From: Deferrisoma camini S3R1
GTDB lineage: Bacteria; Desulfobacterota; Deferrisomatia; Deferrisomatales; Deferrisomataceae
Length of the DNA: 64,000 nucleotides
NCBI RefSeq assembly: GCF_000526155.1
Contig: NZ_JAFN01000001.1
Location: 2,133,014 to 2,197,013 of the forward strand
Direction: 5' to 3'
The position numbers were made by a program, and so were the translations under genes. This document shows positions 20,785-31,400 of the stretch, piece by piece. The notes under the pieces are model-generated. The model searched no databases. It was not told where the DNA came from and was given only the letters and a program-made list of their open reading frames with translations. Each line of letters begins with the position of its first letter. Position 1 is the stretch's first letter.

Positions 20785-23348
20785 CGCACGACCAGGTTCA
20801 CCAGTCGCCCGGGCACCCATACGGTCTTGACCAGGGTCTTGCCCTCGACGTGGTTGCGCACGTTCTCCTCGGCCAGGGCCGCCTCGCGCACCGCGGCCTC
20901 GTCGGCGTCCGGCGGCACCTGGATCCGGGCCCGGAGCTTGCCGTTCACCTGCACCACCACGGTGATCGCATCGCGCACCAGGGCCTCGGGGTCCACCTGG
21001 GGCCATCGGGCCTCGCTCAGCGGCCGGTCGTGGCCGAGCCCCTCCCACAGCTCCTCGGCCATGTGGGGCACCATGGGCGAGAGCATGAGGAGCACGAGGT
21101 CCACGGCCTCGCGCAGCACCTGCCGATCGGTGTCGGAGGCCGGGGAGAAGCCGGCCATCTCGTTCACCAGCTCCATGGTGGCCGCGATGGCGGTGTTGAA
21201 GTGGAACCGCTCCTCGATGTCCGACGTGACCTTCTGCAGGGTCTCGTGGGCCTTGCGCCGCAGGGCCCGGGCCGGCCCGGTGAGCTCGCCCCCCGCGAAC
21301 GGGGCGGTCTGACGCAACCAGTCGGCGTTGTCGGCCACCAGCCGCCACACCCGCCGCAGGAACCGGTAGGCGCCCTCCACGCCCTCCTCGCTCCACTCCA
21401 GGTCTTTCTCGGGCGGGGCCGCGAACAGGCTGAACAGCCGGGCCGTGTCCGCGCCGTAGCGCTCGATCAGGTGCTCGGGGTCCACCACGTTCTTCTTGGA
21501 CTTGCTCATCTTCTCGACCCGACCCCGGATCACCTCGGCCCCGCACCGGGCGCACCGGCCGTCCTGGGACTCCTCGGGCAGAAGCCATCCGTGCTCGGGG
21601 CACCGGTGGGTCTCCATGCACACCATGCCCTGGGTCAGCAGGTTGGTGAACGGCTCGTCCACGTCCACCAGGCCCAGGTCCCGCAGCACCTTGGTGTAGA
21701 ACCGGGCGTAGAGAAGGTGGAGCACGGCGTGCTCGATGCCGCCGATGTACTGGTCCACCGGCATCCAGTACCCCACCCGCTTCCGGTCGAGCATGCCGCC
21801 GTCGTGGTCCGCGCACGAGAACCGGGCGAAGTACCACGAGCTCTCCACGAAGGTGTCCATGGTGTCGGTCTCGCGGCGGGCGGGCCGGCCGCACCGGGGG
21901 CAGGTGGTCTCGTAGAACGAGGGGATCTCGGCCAGGGGGAGCACCCGGCCCTGGGGGAACTCCACGTCCTCGGGCAGGACCACCGGCAGGTCCTCCTCGG
22001 GCACCGGCACCACCCCGCAGTCCCCACAGTGGATCACCGGGATCGGCGCCCCCCAGTACCGCTGGCGCGAGATGCCCCAGTCGCGCAGCCGGTAGTTCAC
22101 GGTGCCCCGGCCGATGCCCTTCTCCTCCAGGTACCGGATCACGGCCCGGATGCCCTCCCGGTTCGGCAGGCCGTCGAACGGGCCCGAGCGCACCATGCGG
22201 CCCTCGCCCTCGTGGGCCTCGGTCATGGTGTCGGGGTCCAGGGTCCGGCCTTCGGGCTCGATCACCACGCGGATCGGCAGCCCGTACTTGCGGGCGAACT
22301 CGAAGTCGCGTTGGTCGTGGGCCGGCACGGCCATGACCGCGCCCGTGCCGTACTCCATCAGCACGAAGTTGGCCACGTAGATCGGCACCCGCTCGCCAGT
22401 GAGGGGGTTCACGCAGTACGCACCGGTGAACACCCCCTCCTTCTCCGCGTCCTCGCTGGTGCGACGGATCTTGTCCTGGCGCCGCACCCGCTCCACGAAC
22501 GCCCGCACCTCGGCCTCCTGCCCGGTGCCGGCCGACAGCTCCGCCACCAGGGGGTGCTCGGCGGCCAGGCTCATGAACGTGACCCCGTAGAGGGTGTCGG
22601 GCCGGGTGGTGAACACGGTGATCGACCCCTCCCGGTCGGCCAAGGGGAACGTGACCTCGGCCCCGTGGCTCTTGCCGATCCAGTTGCGCTGCATGGTCAG
22701 CACCTGGGGCGGCCACCCCGGGAGCTTGTCGGTCCACTCCAGCAGCTCGTCCGCGTACCGGGTGATCCGGAAGAACCAGCCGGGCAGCTCCTTCTCGGCC
22801 ACCTCGTCCCCGCACCGCCAGCACCGGCCCTGCTCCACCTGCTCGTTGGCGAGCACCGTGGCGCAGGTCTCGCACCAGTTCACGGTGGTGGTCTTGCGGT
22901 AGACCAGGTCGTTCTCGAGCATCTTGAGGAACAGCCACTGCTCCCACCGGTAGTAGCTGGGGTCACAGGTGGCCAGCTCCCGGTCCCAGTCGTAGGAGAA
23001 CCCCATCCGCTGGAGCTGGCGCTTCATGTAGGCGATGTTCTCCCGGGTCCACTTGGCCGGATGCACCCCGCTGGCGATCGCGGCGTTCTCGGCCGGCATG
23101 CCGAAGGCGTCCCAGCCCATGGGATGGAGCACGTTGAACCCGCGCATGCGCTTGTAGCGGGCCACCACGTCGCCGATGGTGTAGTTGCGCACGTGGCCCA
23201 TGTGGATCCGGCCCGAGGGGTACGGGAACATCTCCAGCACGTAGTACTTGGGCCGGTCGGGATCCTCGGTGACCCGGAAGGTCTTGTCCTCGAGCCACCG
23301 GCGCTGCCACTTGGTCTCGATCTGCTCCGGATGGTATCGGGAATCCAT
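20781..23348 (-). CDS. leuS: Leucyl-tRNA synthetase
   Basis: LeuS charges tRNA-Leu. The 855-residue protein has the class I HIGH motif as HMGH in [14 protein letters not shown] (about 43-56), the editing CP1 domain, KMSKSKKN near residue 620, and Zn-like cysteine pairs ([21 protein letters not shown] and [11 protein letters not shown]). The ATG at 23346-23348 follows TTAGGAG; the frame open to 23498 carries unrelated sequence. It begins the leuS-lptE-holA operon. Confidence 0.97.
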   Translation of the reverse strand: MDSRYHPEQIETKWQRRWLEDKTFRVTEDPDRPKYYVLEMFPYPSGRIHMGHVRNYTIGDVVARYKRMRGFNVLHPMGWDAFGMPAENAAIASGVHPAKWTRENIAYMKRQLQRMGFSYDWDRELATCDPSYYRWEQWLFLKMLENDLVYRKTTTVNWCETCATVLANEQVEQGRCWRCGDEVAEKELPGWFFRITRYADELLEWTDKLPGWPPQVLTMQRNWIGKSHGAEVTFPLADREGSITVFTTRPDTLYGVTFMSLAAEHPLVAELSAGTGQEAEVRAFVERVRRQDKIRRTSEDAEKEGVFTGAYCVNPLTGERVPIYVANFVLMEYGTGAVMAVPAHDQRDFEFARKYGLPIRVVIEPEGRTLDPDTMTEAHEGEGRMVRSGPFDGLPNREGIRAVIRYLEEKGIGRGTVNYRLRDWGISRQRYWGAPIPVIHCGDCGVVPVPEEDLPVVLPEDVEFPQGRVLPLAEIPSFYETTCPRCGRPARRETDTMDTFVESSWYFARFSCADHDGGMLDRKRVGYWMPVDQYIGGIEHAVLHLLYARFYTKVLRDLGLVDVDEPFTNLLTQGMVCMETHRCPEHGWLLPEESQDGRCARCGAEVIRGRVEKMSKSKKNVVDPEHLIERYGADTARLFSLFAAPPEKDLEWSEEGVEGAYRFLRRVWRLVADNADWLRQTAPFAGGELTGPARALRRKAHETLQKVTSDIEERFHFNTAIAATMELVNEMAGFSPASDTDRQVLREAVDLVLLMLSPMVPHMAEELWEGLGHDRPLSEARWPQVDPEALVRDAITVVVQVNGKLRARIQVPPDADEAAVREAALAEENVRNHVEGKTLVKTVWVPGRLVNLVVR

Positions 23349-23480
23349 GGGAACCACTCCTAAAGCGGGCGAACGGTGGGGGGGGAAACCGGGCGGAATC
23401 GCCCGAAAAACCGCCGATCGGCGGCCAAGCGCCAGACCGTAGCACACGCACTGGTCCGATTCAACGGCCCTCAAACGGCC

Positions 23481-23514
23481 GCGCGGGGCGGCCCCCAAGG
23501 GAACCGCCCCGCGC
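23481..23514 (-). terminator. Strong hairpin, possible terminator of the flavodoxin gene
   Basis: An 11-bp perfect stem (23481-23491 with 23504-23514) lies 33 bases beyond the flavodoxin stop codon. No good T-run follows, so termination is only likely, not certain. Confidence 0.4.
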
Positions 23515-23546
23515 CGCGTGTGGCCGTATCAGGAGCCAAACGGCCC

Positions 23547-23990
23547 CTACCCTCCGGCCCTCTCCCCGAACGAGCGGCCGAACTGCTGGCAGGCGCGCAT
23601 GCCCTCGTCGGTGTCCACCACCCGCTCCTCCATCTTGAAGGGACCCAGGTCCAGCATGTTCATCTTGAACACGTGCTCCATGGTCTCGTGGAGCACCGTG
23701 GGCGCCTCGCCCGAGTGGGTGTGCGAGCCGAACGCCCCGCCGAACTTGCCCTCCAGACCCACCCGGGCCGCCTTGAACAGCCAGTTCTTGAACACCGGCA
23801 GCATGTCCTTGTGGTAGGTGGGTGACCCCAGGAGCACGCCGTCGTACCCCGCCAAGGCCTCGATGTCCTTGAACTTGGGCAGAGGCATCGCCTCGGCCTC
23901 GTGGCCCGCGAACCGCAGCCCCTCGGCGATCCACTCGGCCATCTTCCTCGTCTTGCCCGTTCGGCTCACGTACAGCACCAGGAACTTCAT
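23547..23990 (-). CDS. Flavodoxin family protein
   Basis: The 147-residue protein begins MKFLVLYVSRTGKTRKMAEWIAEGL, with S-R-T-G-K-T as the FMN-phosphate loop, then YDGVLLGSPTYHKDMLPVFKNWL, GKFGGAFGSHTHSGEAPTV and a C-terminal helix, all in flavodoxin order. It should carry electrons with FMN in the cytoplasm. GGAGG lies before the ATG at 23988-23990. It is a single gene; leuS begins about 200 bases away on the same strand. Confidence 0.87.
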   Translation of the reverse strand: MKFLVLYVSRTGKTRKMAEWIAEGLRFAGHEAEAMPLPKFKDIEALAGYDGVLLGSPTYHKDMLPVFKNWLFKAARVGLEGKFGGAFGSHTHSGEAPTVLHETMEHVFKMNMLDLGPFKMEERVVDTDEGMRACQQFGRSFGERAGG

Positions 23991-24163
23991 GACGACAACC
24001 TCCGCTTCGGAACTCCGGGAACAGGAACGCCTCGCAGTGTTCCACCCGGTCCCGGAGGCGTCAAGGTTGACCCACAAACAAACCGACAAAATCTTCTTTC
24101 ACCAGGCCGGCAGGGTCCCAGGCGCGCTCACTCTCCCGCTTGGTGTCAAGGGGCCCGCACAGG

Positions 24164-24940
24164 CTACTTCCCCCCCTTGACCACGAAGCTGGTCACGCCC
24201 ACGCCAAAGTTGTTGGCGGATGGGTCTGCCGCCGTCACGAGCACCTTGTAGCTGCCGGGCCCCTCGGGGCGGTACGTGGTCTTGAACCGGCTGGTGGCGC
24301 CCGCATAGGCGAGGTCCAGCTTGGCCACCTGCTTGCCGTCCTTCTGGACCAGGGCTTTCACCGCGTACTTGTCGGCGTCCCACAGCCCGCCGGGCTTGAT
24401 GGGGCACCCGCACATCATGGCCACATGGGCCTCGATGGTCACCTCGTCCCCCATCCGGAAGAACTGGTGGGGGGCCGGAGACACCGGGTACACCAGGAAG
24501 CCCTGAAGCTCCAGGAGGACGCCGTCTCCGGCGAGGTCCTGTCCCGGCAGCACCCACAGGGTGCGGGAGGCCGTCTGCACGTTGCTGCCGGCGGCGAGGG
24601 GGCCCCGCGCGACCACCTCGATGCGGGTGGGCTCGTCGATGTCCAGGGTGGCCACGTACGCGGCCGCCGAACCGTCGGACAGGCGCTGGCCCCGGGTGAT
24701 CGGGGTCTTCATCAGGGTTTTGGTGTTGCCCGTGCCCCCTTCGATGCGGCCGGAGGCGAGCAACCGGCCGGTGTCGGCGTTGCGCACGACCACCTGGACC
24801 CCACCCACGCCGGTCCCGATGAACTTTGCGTCGTGGGCCCTCACCCGGACCGTCACCCGGGTCTCCACGGCCCGGGCGGCCGGGGTGGCGAGAAACATCG
24901 GCAGGGACAGGGCGGCCAGCAAGAGAGCGACCCGTTTCAT
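24164..24940 (-). CDS. Secreted protein of unknown function with MMCGCP motif
   Basis: The 258-residue product has a clear signal peptide (MKRVALLLAALSLPMFL, cleavage near ARA-VE). The mature part looks like beta-sandwich sequence: VTVRVRAHDAKFIGTGVGG, VVRNADTGRLLASGRI, then ELQGFLVYPVSP, VTIEAHVAMMCGCPIKPGG and GSYKVLVTAADPSANNFGVG. The two cysteines in Met-Met-Cys-Gly-Cys-Pro at about residue 178 are a possible metal or redox site. I know no named family. AAAGGAGG precedes the ATG at 24938-24940. It is divergent from the giant lipoprotein gene, with 528 bases between them. Confidence 0.72.
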   Translation of the reverse strand: MKRVALLLAALSLPMFLATPAARAVETRVTVRVRAHDAKFIGTGVGGVQVVVRNADTGRLLASGRIEGGTGNTKTLMKTPITRGQRLSDGSAAAYVATLDIDEPTRIEVVARGPLAAGSNVQTASRTLWVLPGQDLAGDGVLLELQGFLVYPVSPAPHQFFRMGDEVTIEAHVAMMCGCPIKPGGLWDADKYAVKALVQKDGKQVAKLDLAYAGATSRFKTTYRPEGPGSYKVLVTAADPSANNFGVGVTSFVVKGGK

Positions 24941-24973
24941 GACAACCTCCTTTCGGTAGGAAGGATGCGAGGT

Positions 24974-25002
24974 CCCTCCGTGGTCCTGCGCCCCACGGAG
25001 GG
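24974..25002 (-). promoter_or_regulatory. Leader hairpin of the MMCGCP-protein gene
   Basis: CCCTCCGTGG (24974-24983) and its exact complement (24993-25002) form a 10-bp stem with a 9-base loop, ending 33 bases before the start codon. It may be a regulatory leader; I see no known riboswitch pattern. Confidence 0.45.
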
Positions 25003-25164
25003 AAGGCGGCCCCACATTTCCCCATTTTTGATGACAATTCCTTCGAGAGGTTACCCCCGATGGCGCCGTGAGCAAGAAACGGCCTTTCTTCGCGCCCAGG
25101 AGCCAAGCAGCCCCTTCTCCGAGGCGCACCCCGATGGACCGCCTCCGGGCTCGAGCCGCTCACG

Positions 25165-25200
25165 CCGCCTCTCCCGTTCCCGCGGGCTCGAGAGAGGCGG
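25165..25200. promoter_or_regulatory. Hairpin in the divergent intergenic region
   Basis: CCGCCTCTC (25165-25173) pairs with GAGAGGCGG (25192-25200). The 24941-25468 gap otherwise holds only the other leader hairpin and a candidate promoter; I see no gene. Confidence 0.35.
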
Positions 25201-25264
25201 TCCGGAAAGGGCCAGGGAGGACGGAACGACCGAGAAACCGCGCACCGAGGCTGAACTTTTTCCG

Positions 25265-25292
25265 TTGACGAACGAAGCCTCCATGCTACGTT
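25265..25292 (+). promoter_or_regulatory. Candidate promoter of the giant lipoprotein gene
   Basis: TTGACG (25265-25270) and TACGTT (25287-25292) are separated by 16 bases. The -35 is good, the -10 weak. It would give a leader of about 170 bases. Confidence 0.4.
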
Positions 25293-25468
25293 GACGCGCG
25301 AGTCCTCTTCCTTGTCGGGCCCAGGATCCCCGTCCGGCGGCGTACGGAAGCGGCCGCACCGTGGCCCGTGTGGGTGCCCTGGATGCGCACCGGTCATGGA
25401 AGAACCGGAGCCCCGGCCGTTCGAAAACATCGCCAGCAGGTGCACCCGCCAGCAACAGGGGCTGGGCC

Positions 25469-28400
25469 ATGGGGCTTCTTCTCCGCATTCTGCTGCTGAC
25501 CGGTTTCGGATGGCTCCCCTTCGTGCTCGCCTCCTGCGGGGGCGGGGGAGGAGGTTCCGGCCGGTCCCCCCGCCCGCCCGAGGCCGCGTTCACGGCCGAC
25601 CCCACCGCGGGTGCCGCGCCCCTGGCCGTGTCGTTCGACGCGTCGGCCTCCTCCGACCCTGACGGGTCCATCGCCTCGTACGCATGGGACTTCGGGGACG
25701 GCGCCACGGCCGAGGGGGCGGTGGTGAGCCACACCTACCGCGTCCAGGGCACCCACACCGTGCGGCTCACGGTGACGGACGACGAGGGGGCCCAGGCCTT
25801 CCGGACCCTCATGGTCACCGTGGTGGGCCTGCCGGTGCTCCAGCCGCTCCCTCGGGTGACCACCCAGCCCACCGTCACGGTCCAAGGGCTCGCCCTCCCA
25901 GACGCAGTGGTCGCGCTGGAGAACCGGACCACGGGCAAGACCGTGGAGGTGGCGGCCGGGGAGGGGCCGTTCGAGGCGGCCGTGGACCTGGCCGAAGGCG
26001 CCAACGAGATCGCCGTGACGACCCGGCTGGACGGGGTGAAGGGCCCCCCGGCCGTGCTGGAGGTCGCCTACCTCGCCTCGGAGACGATCGGGCTCGACAG
26101 CATCTCCCCCTCTGCCGGGCCGGCCGGAGCCTTGGTCACCCTGACCGGATCGGGGTTCGGGACGGATCCCGAGGCGGTGGAGGTGTTCTTCCGGGCTGCC
26201 CCGTTCGAGGGCGGGGAGGATCTGGACCTGCCGGCCGCGGTCCTGGAGGTCACCGACACCGAGATCCGGGCCGCGGTGCCCTTCGGGTTCCTGAACGGCG
26301 CCCAGGCTCAGGTTTTCGTGATAAAGGGAGGGGACGTATCCGGGGCTCTTCCCTTCACGATTGAGGCTGCAAAGGATCCCACCCCGGACACCGCCGGAAA
26401 CGAGGCGGACCAGGCCCTGGAGCTGGTGGCCGACCAGATCCGGGCGCTCCGGGGCACGCTGGAGCAGCTCGCCGGGGAGAACCTACCCCAGGAGACCCGG
26501 GACGCGCTGCTGGGCAACCTGGACCGGATCGGGGCGTTCCTCCAGGAGCTGCGCGGCCGGCTCAAAGCGGTGCCGGACCCGGGGGTGCAGGCCCGGATCG
26601 ACGCGATCCTGGGCAGCCCGGTCCTGGCCGAGGCCCTGGCGGATCTCGGGGAGGCCAACGGCCAGCTGCGCCGGATCGCCCAGCGCGCGGCCCAACGGGC
26701 CGCGCGGGGGCTTCCGGACGCCGGCGCGTCGGGATGCGACGTGGCCGAGGTGGTGGAGGCGCTCCAGGCGGTCCTCCAGCCGGTTCGCATCGTGGCCGGG
26801 GTGCTCAACGCCGTGGAAGACGCCCTGTACGCGATGCTGGTGGGCTCGTCCATCGGCTGCGCGTTCGGGATCGTGCCCGCCTGTGTGGCCATCCCCATCT
26901 TTTCCGAGAGCATCGCGGTGATCTCCGCTGTCTCGTCGGTTCTGGACGCGATCCTGGGCGTCGTGGACTACGTGGTCGACGCCCTGTATGCCGTGGTGCC
27001 CACCTTCCCCAGCGAGTGGAAGATCGTGATCGACCAGCCCATCTCCGGGCTCTCCAACGACGTGCTGTACACCGGCACGACTAACACCCTGTCCCTGTAC
27101 GCCAACTTCACCAACGCGCCGTTCCGGGAGTTCCTGGCGGAGCACGAGATCGACGTGAACCTCCCCGACCCGTTCGGCGTCATCTGGCTGGTGAAGAAGA
27201 TCAGCGGGTACGACATCGAGGCCGAGTTGGAAGAGGTCCTCGGCGACCTGGTGGTTGAGCTGGTGGCGGACATCACCGGGGTGAACTTCCAGGTGACCGA
27301 GGTGGACCGGAAGGTCCCCTTCACGGTGGCGGTCGCGTCGGGGGGCGATCTTGTGAGCGCGACCGATGGCGGGTCGAGCCGGGAGGACCACACCCTGGTC
27401 GCGGGGGAGGAGACGGGCTGGGTGGAACTGGACATCCGGGCGAGCTGCGGCGCGTACTCCTACCCGGACCGCACCAAGTGCGTCCGGTTCTTCCCTGGCT
27501 CGGACTTGTGTCTGGAATGGGGCACGGACTACCCGCCGGTGCACACGGTGGAAGTGCTGGACAAGCCCCGGATCGAGTCCATCGGGGACTGGATCCCCGC
27601 GGTGTACGTGGACCAGATTCCGTACGACCGCTGTACGATCAACGGCGTCAACCTGTGCACGATGGAGGAGTACGAGGAATACATCGAGGCCCTGTGCTCC
27701 GACGACCCCACGCACCCTTCGTGCCGGCTGTTCGACACCTGCTACGATCCCGAGAGCCGTACCAACCTATGCGGCATGGACGACTACGCGTCCATGCTTG
27801 ACGCGCTGTGCGCCGACCACGGGGCCGCCTGCGACGACCTCATCCACACCACCTACGGCGTTTCCTATGACTACGGCTACCGAACCGTCACCGGCAAGGG
27901 GTTCAGCACACGGGAGCTCTCCGTGCGCTGGAACCCGGGCTCCGAGCCGTTGTCCTTCGCAACCGCCGGCAGCCGAGAGCACGAAGAGTTCCTTTTGTAC
28001 GCCAACCCGTACCTGGGCTACCTCAAGCCGGGCTGGATCCAGGTGACAATCGGCGCGGGCCTGCGCCTGAGCGACCCGGTCTTCGTGGAACCGAGCCCCA
28101 ACCTGGAACCGGAGGCCCGGGTCCTGAACCCGGGCGTGTTCCCCGGAGACCGCCTCTACGTCGAGGGGAACTACTTCACCCCGTTTCCCGACGACATCGT
28201 CCTGACAAAGGTCGGGACCTCGCAGTCCTGGCACCCGGACCCGTTCCCGGTGGCGGGAGGGTTCGCAGACGAGTGGGGGCTCGCGTGGTTCACCGGGCCC
28301 GGCGAATCGCTGCCCGAGGGATCCCACGCGTTCACCCTGGGGGTGGGGCCCGACCCGGCCTGCCCCGGGCCACGGTGCACGTCCGGGAACTTCACCGTTC

Positions 28401-31400
28401 TCCCCCACCGCAACGCGGACGACGCGCCCGATCTGCGCCTTGCCGGTCCCGGTGCCTTCATGGCCCCCCGGGCCGTGGCGGTGGGGGACCTGAACGGCGA
28501 CGGGCTCCCCGACCTGGCCGTGGGCGTGCCCACGTACACGAACTTCTACGAGGTGGGCGCCGTGTTCCTGCGGTTCGGGACCACCGAGGGGTGGGGCGAG
28601 CTCGACCTCGCGGACGAAAACGCCTGGGACGTGCGGATCCTCGGCGACGTCCGGGACGTGGACCCGGACACCCGGAACACCCGGCGCATCGGAAACGCCC
28701 TGGCCGTGGGCGACCTGGACGGCGACGGGATCGACGACCTCGTGATCGGGTCCACGGACCGGAACCCCGACACCGGGGCCCACGGCACCTTGCTGGACCC
28801 CGAGGGGGCCCACCTCCCGGGCAAGGCGTACGTGCTGTTCGGCCGGACCGCGTGGGAGCAGGGGTACGAATTTACCCTGGACCAGTACGACGCGCGGTTC
28901 GTGGGCGCGGACGACCGGGAACTCGGCGAGGCGGTGGCCGTGGCCCACGTGGGCTCCTCGGACGCCCGGGCCGACCTGGTGCTGGGCGCGCCCTCCGCTG
29001 GGGACGGCGTAGACGGATCGGACCCGGGACCCGGGCGCGTGTACGTAATCCGCGGGTGGGGCTTCACCTTGCCGGACAAGACCGTGAACCTGCCCGACCA
29101 ACTGGCGATCTTCCCCTACGCCGCCACGATCGAGGGCGCGGCCGAGCCCTTTTCCTCGGTGGTCTCCTTTGCCGGCGGAGAGGTCGCCGAGCACCGCGCG
29201 GACCGGTTCGGCGCGTCCCTGGCGGTTGCGGACGTGGACGGCGATGGGCTGGGCGACCTGGTCATCGGCGCTCCCGGGTACGCGGCGGTCACGGCCACCG
29301 ATCCTCTCACGGCGCAGGAGGGAGCCGTCTACCTCTTCCGCGGCCGTTCCTGGTTCGGGCCGCCGGGCGCCGCGCTGCGGGGAACCCTGCGCGCGGACGC
29401 CCTGGCCGGAGGCGACCAGGACGCCGCGCTGCTCGGCCCGGCCGTCACATCGGACGCCGAGCGCACGGGTTTCGGCACCGTGGTCCACGCCGGCGATCTC
29501 ACGGGGGACGGCCGGGCCGAGGTGATCCTGGGCGCCCCCGACGCCGTCCTCCGGGTGCGCGTCGGCCCCATGGACCTGGAACGGGAGCGCGCCGGCAGGG
29601 TGTACGTGATCGAGGCCGGGAACGAAGCGCTCGCTTCCGGGGCCGCGGCCAACGTGGACGAGGTCGCCGACCTCACGGTCCACGGCTCGACGGGCTTCGT
29701 GCGCCTGGGATGTGCCCTGGCCTCCGGCGACCTGAACCAGGACGGGTTCCCGGACCTGGTCGTGGGCGCGCCGGGCGATCGGGCGGACGAAGACGCGGGT
29801 CGGGTCTGGATCCTGTGGGGGAGCGCCTCGCCCCCGTGGCGCGCCGCCGGCCGCGATGCGCTGTACCTCGAGACCCGGTCGTGGCAGGCCGCCTCATCGG
29901 ATTCCCCCCATCTGTCCAACGGGGAAGACTACGCATACCTGGGCTCGGGAGACAGTTCGGCGCTGTCCCCCCGTTTCGGGGCCGCGGTGGCCGTGGTGGA
30001 CCTGCCGCCCCACGCCGGGACGGATCTCTTGGTGATCGACGCGGGTGCCGACCTGCCCGACGGGTCCGAAGCCGACGGGGTCCGCGGGGGGGCGGGGGCC
30101 GTGCTCGGGTTCTTCGGGGCAGGGGAGGAAGCGTTTCTCGCCCGGCCGGTGATCGGCGCAAAGCCCTCCGCGGTGGACCTGGGCACCTTGCTGCCGGATC
30201 AGGAGGCCAGCGTTTCGGTCCGCCTGCGCAACGACGCGCTAGCGCCCGCCCGCGACCTGGAGATCCAGGGGACCGAACTCACCGGCGACGAGGGCTTTTC
30301 GCTCGACCTCGCCCCTTCGCTCCCCCAGACGCTGGCCCCTGGCGGCGAGCAGGAACTCCGGCTCGACGTCCTGTTCGCCGGGGCGGCAGAACCCGGCGCG
30401 TACCGGGCCACCCTGGTCGTGCGGAGCGACGACCCCGTGACCCCCCGGCTGGCCATCCCCCTCACGGCCACGGTGCGCGAGGCGTTTCCCACCGTCTCGG
30501 TGGACGATGTGTACTTCTCGGCCCGGGAGTTCACGAAGGTGTTGCGCGTCGAGAACCAGGGCACGGCGGATCTGGAGTGGACCCTGGTCGAGGATTGGTA
30601 CGGGGGAGAGCCCTGGCCCGGGTGGCTCACCGCCTCGGCCACCGAGGGCACCACCGGCCCGGAGGACGCGACCGAGGTGACCCTGTCGGTGGACCGGTCC
30701 GGGTTGGAACTGGGCACCCACGTGTACAGCCTGTACGTGACCTCGAACGATCCGAACAATCCCAGCGTCCCGGTGATGGTGGTGGTATCGGTGGAGCCCC
30801 TGCCCGACGTGGCCGTGGAGCCTGCGAGCCTATCGTTCGAGATCCGGCCCGGGTGGAACGTGACGAACACCGTGCAGGTGACCAACGAGGGGGACGCGGA
30901 CCTGGCGATCACCGGGGTGACCCTTTCGGGCTTCGGCGACTTCTCCCGGTGGGACCCGGACGACGCGTGCGGCGAAACCCTGGCGCCGGGGGAAACCTGT
31001 TCGGTGGGCATCGGCTTCTCCCGGGACGACGAGGGCACGTCCACGGCCACCCTCACCATCGCCACCGACGACCCGGACGAGCCGGTGGTGGAGGTCCAGA
31101 TCACCGGCACGGCGACGATCCCCCAGGAACCCGACATCGCCGTGATCGGCGCGAACGCGACCTTCGGCGGCGTGCCGATCGGGAGCACGCGCACGTGGGA
31201 CATCACCGTGAAGAACGAGGGCGCGGTGGATCTTCACGTGACCGATGTGACCGTGTCCAGGGCGCCCGAGTTCTCCCTGGCCTCCAACGGCTGCACCGAC
31301 CCGGTGCCGCCGTTCACCGGCAGCCTGTCCCAACTGTGCACGATCACGGTCGCGTTCACGCCCACGGGCACCGAGCAGGTGACCGGCGAGATCCAGATCC

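Noticed and set aside
24941-25060. A c-di-GMP (GEMM) or other known riboswitch upstream of the MMCGCP gene
   Set aside because: I looked for the conserved GEMM core and found none; only a simple hairpin is visible.
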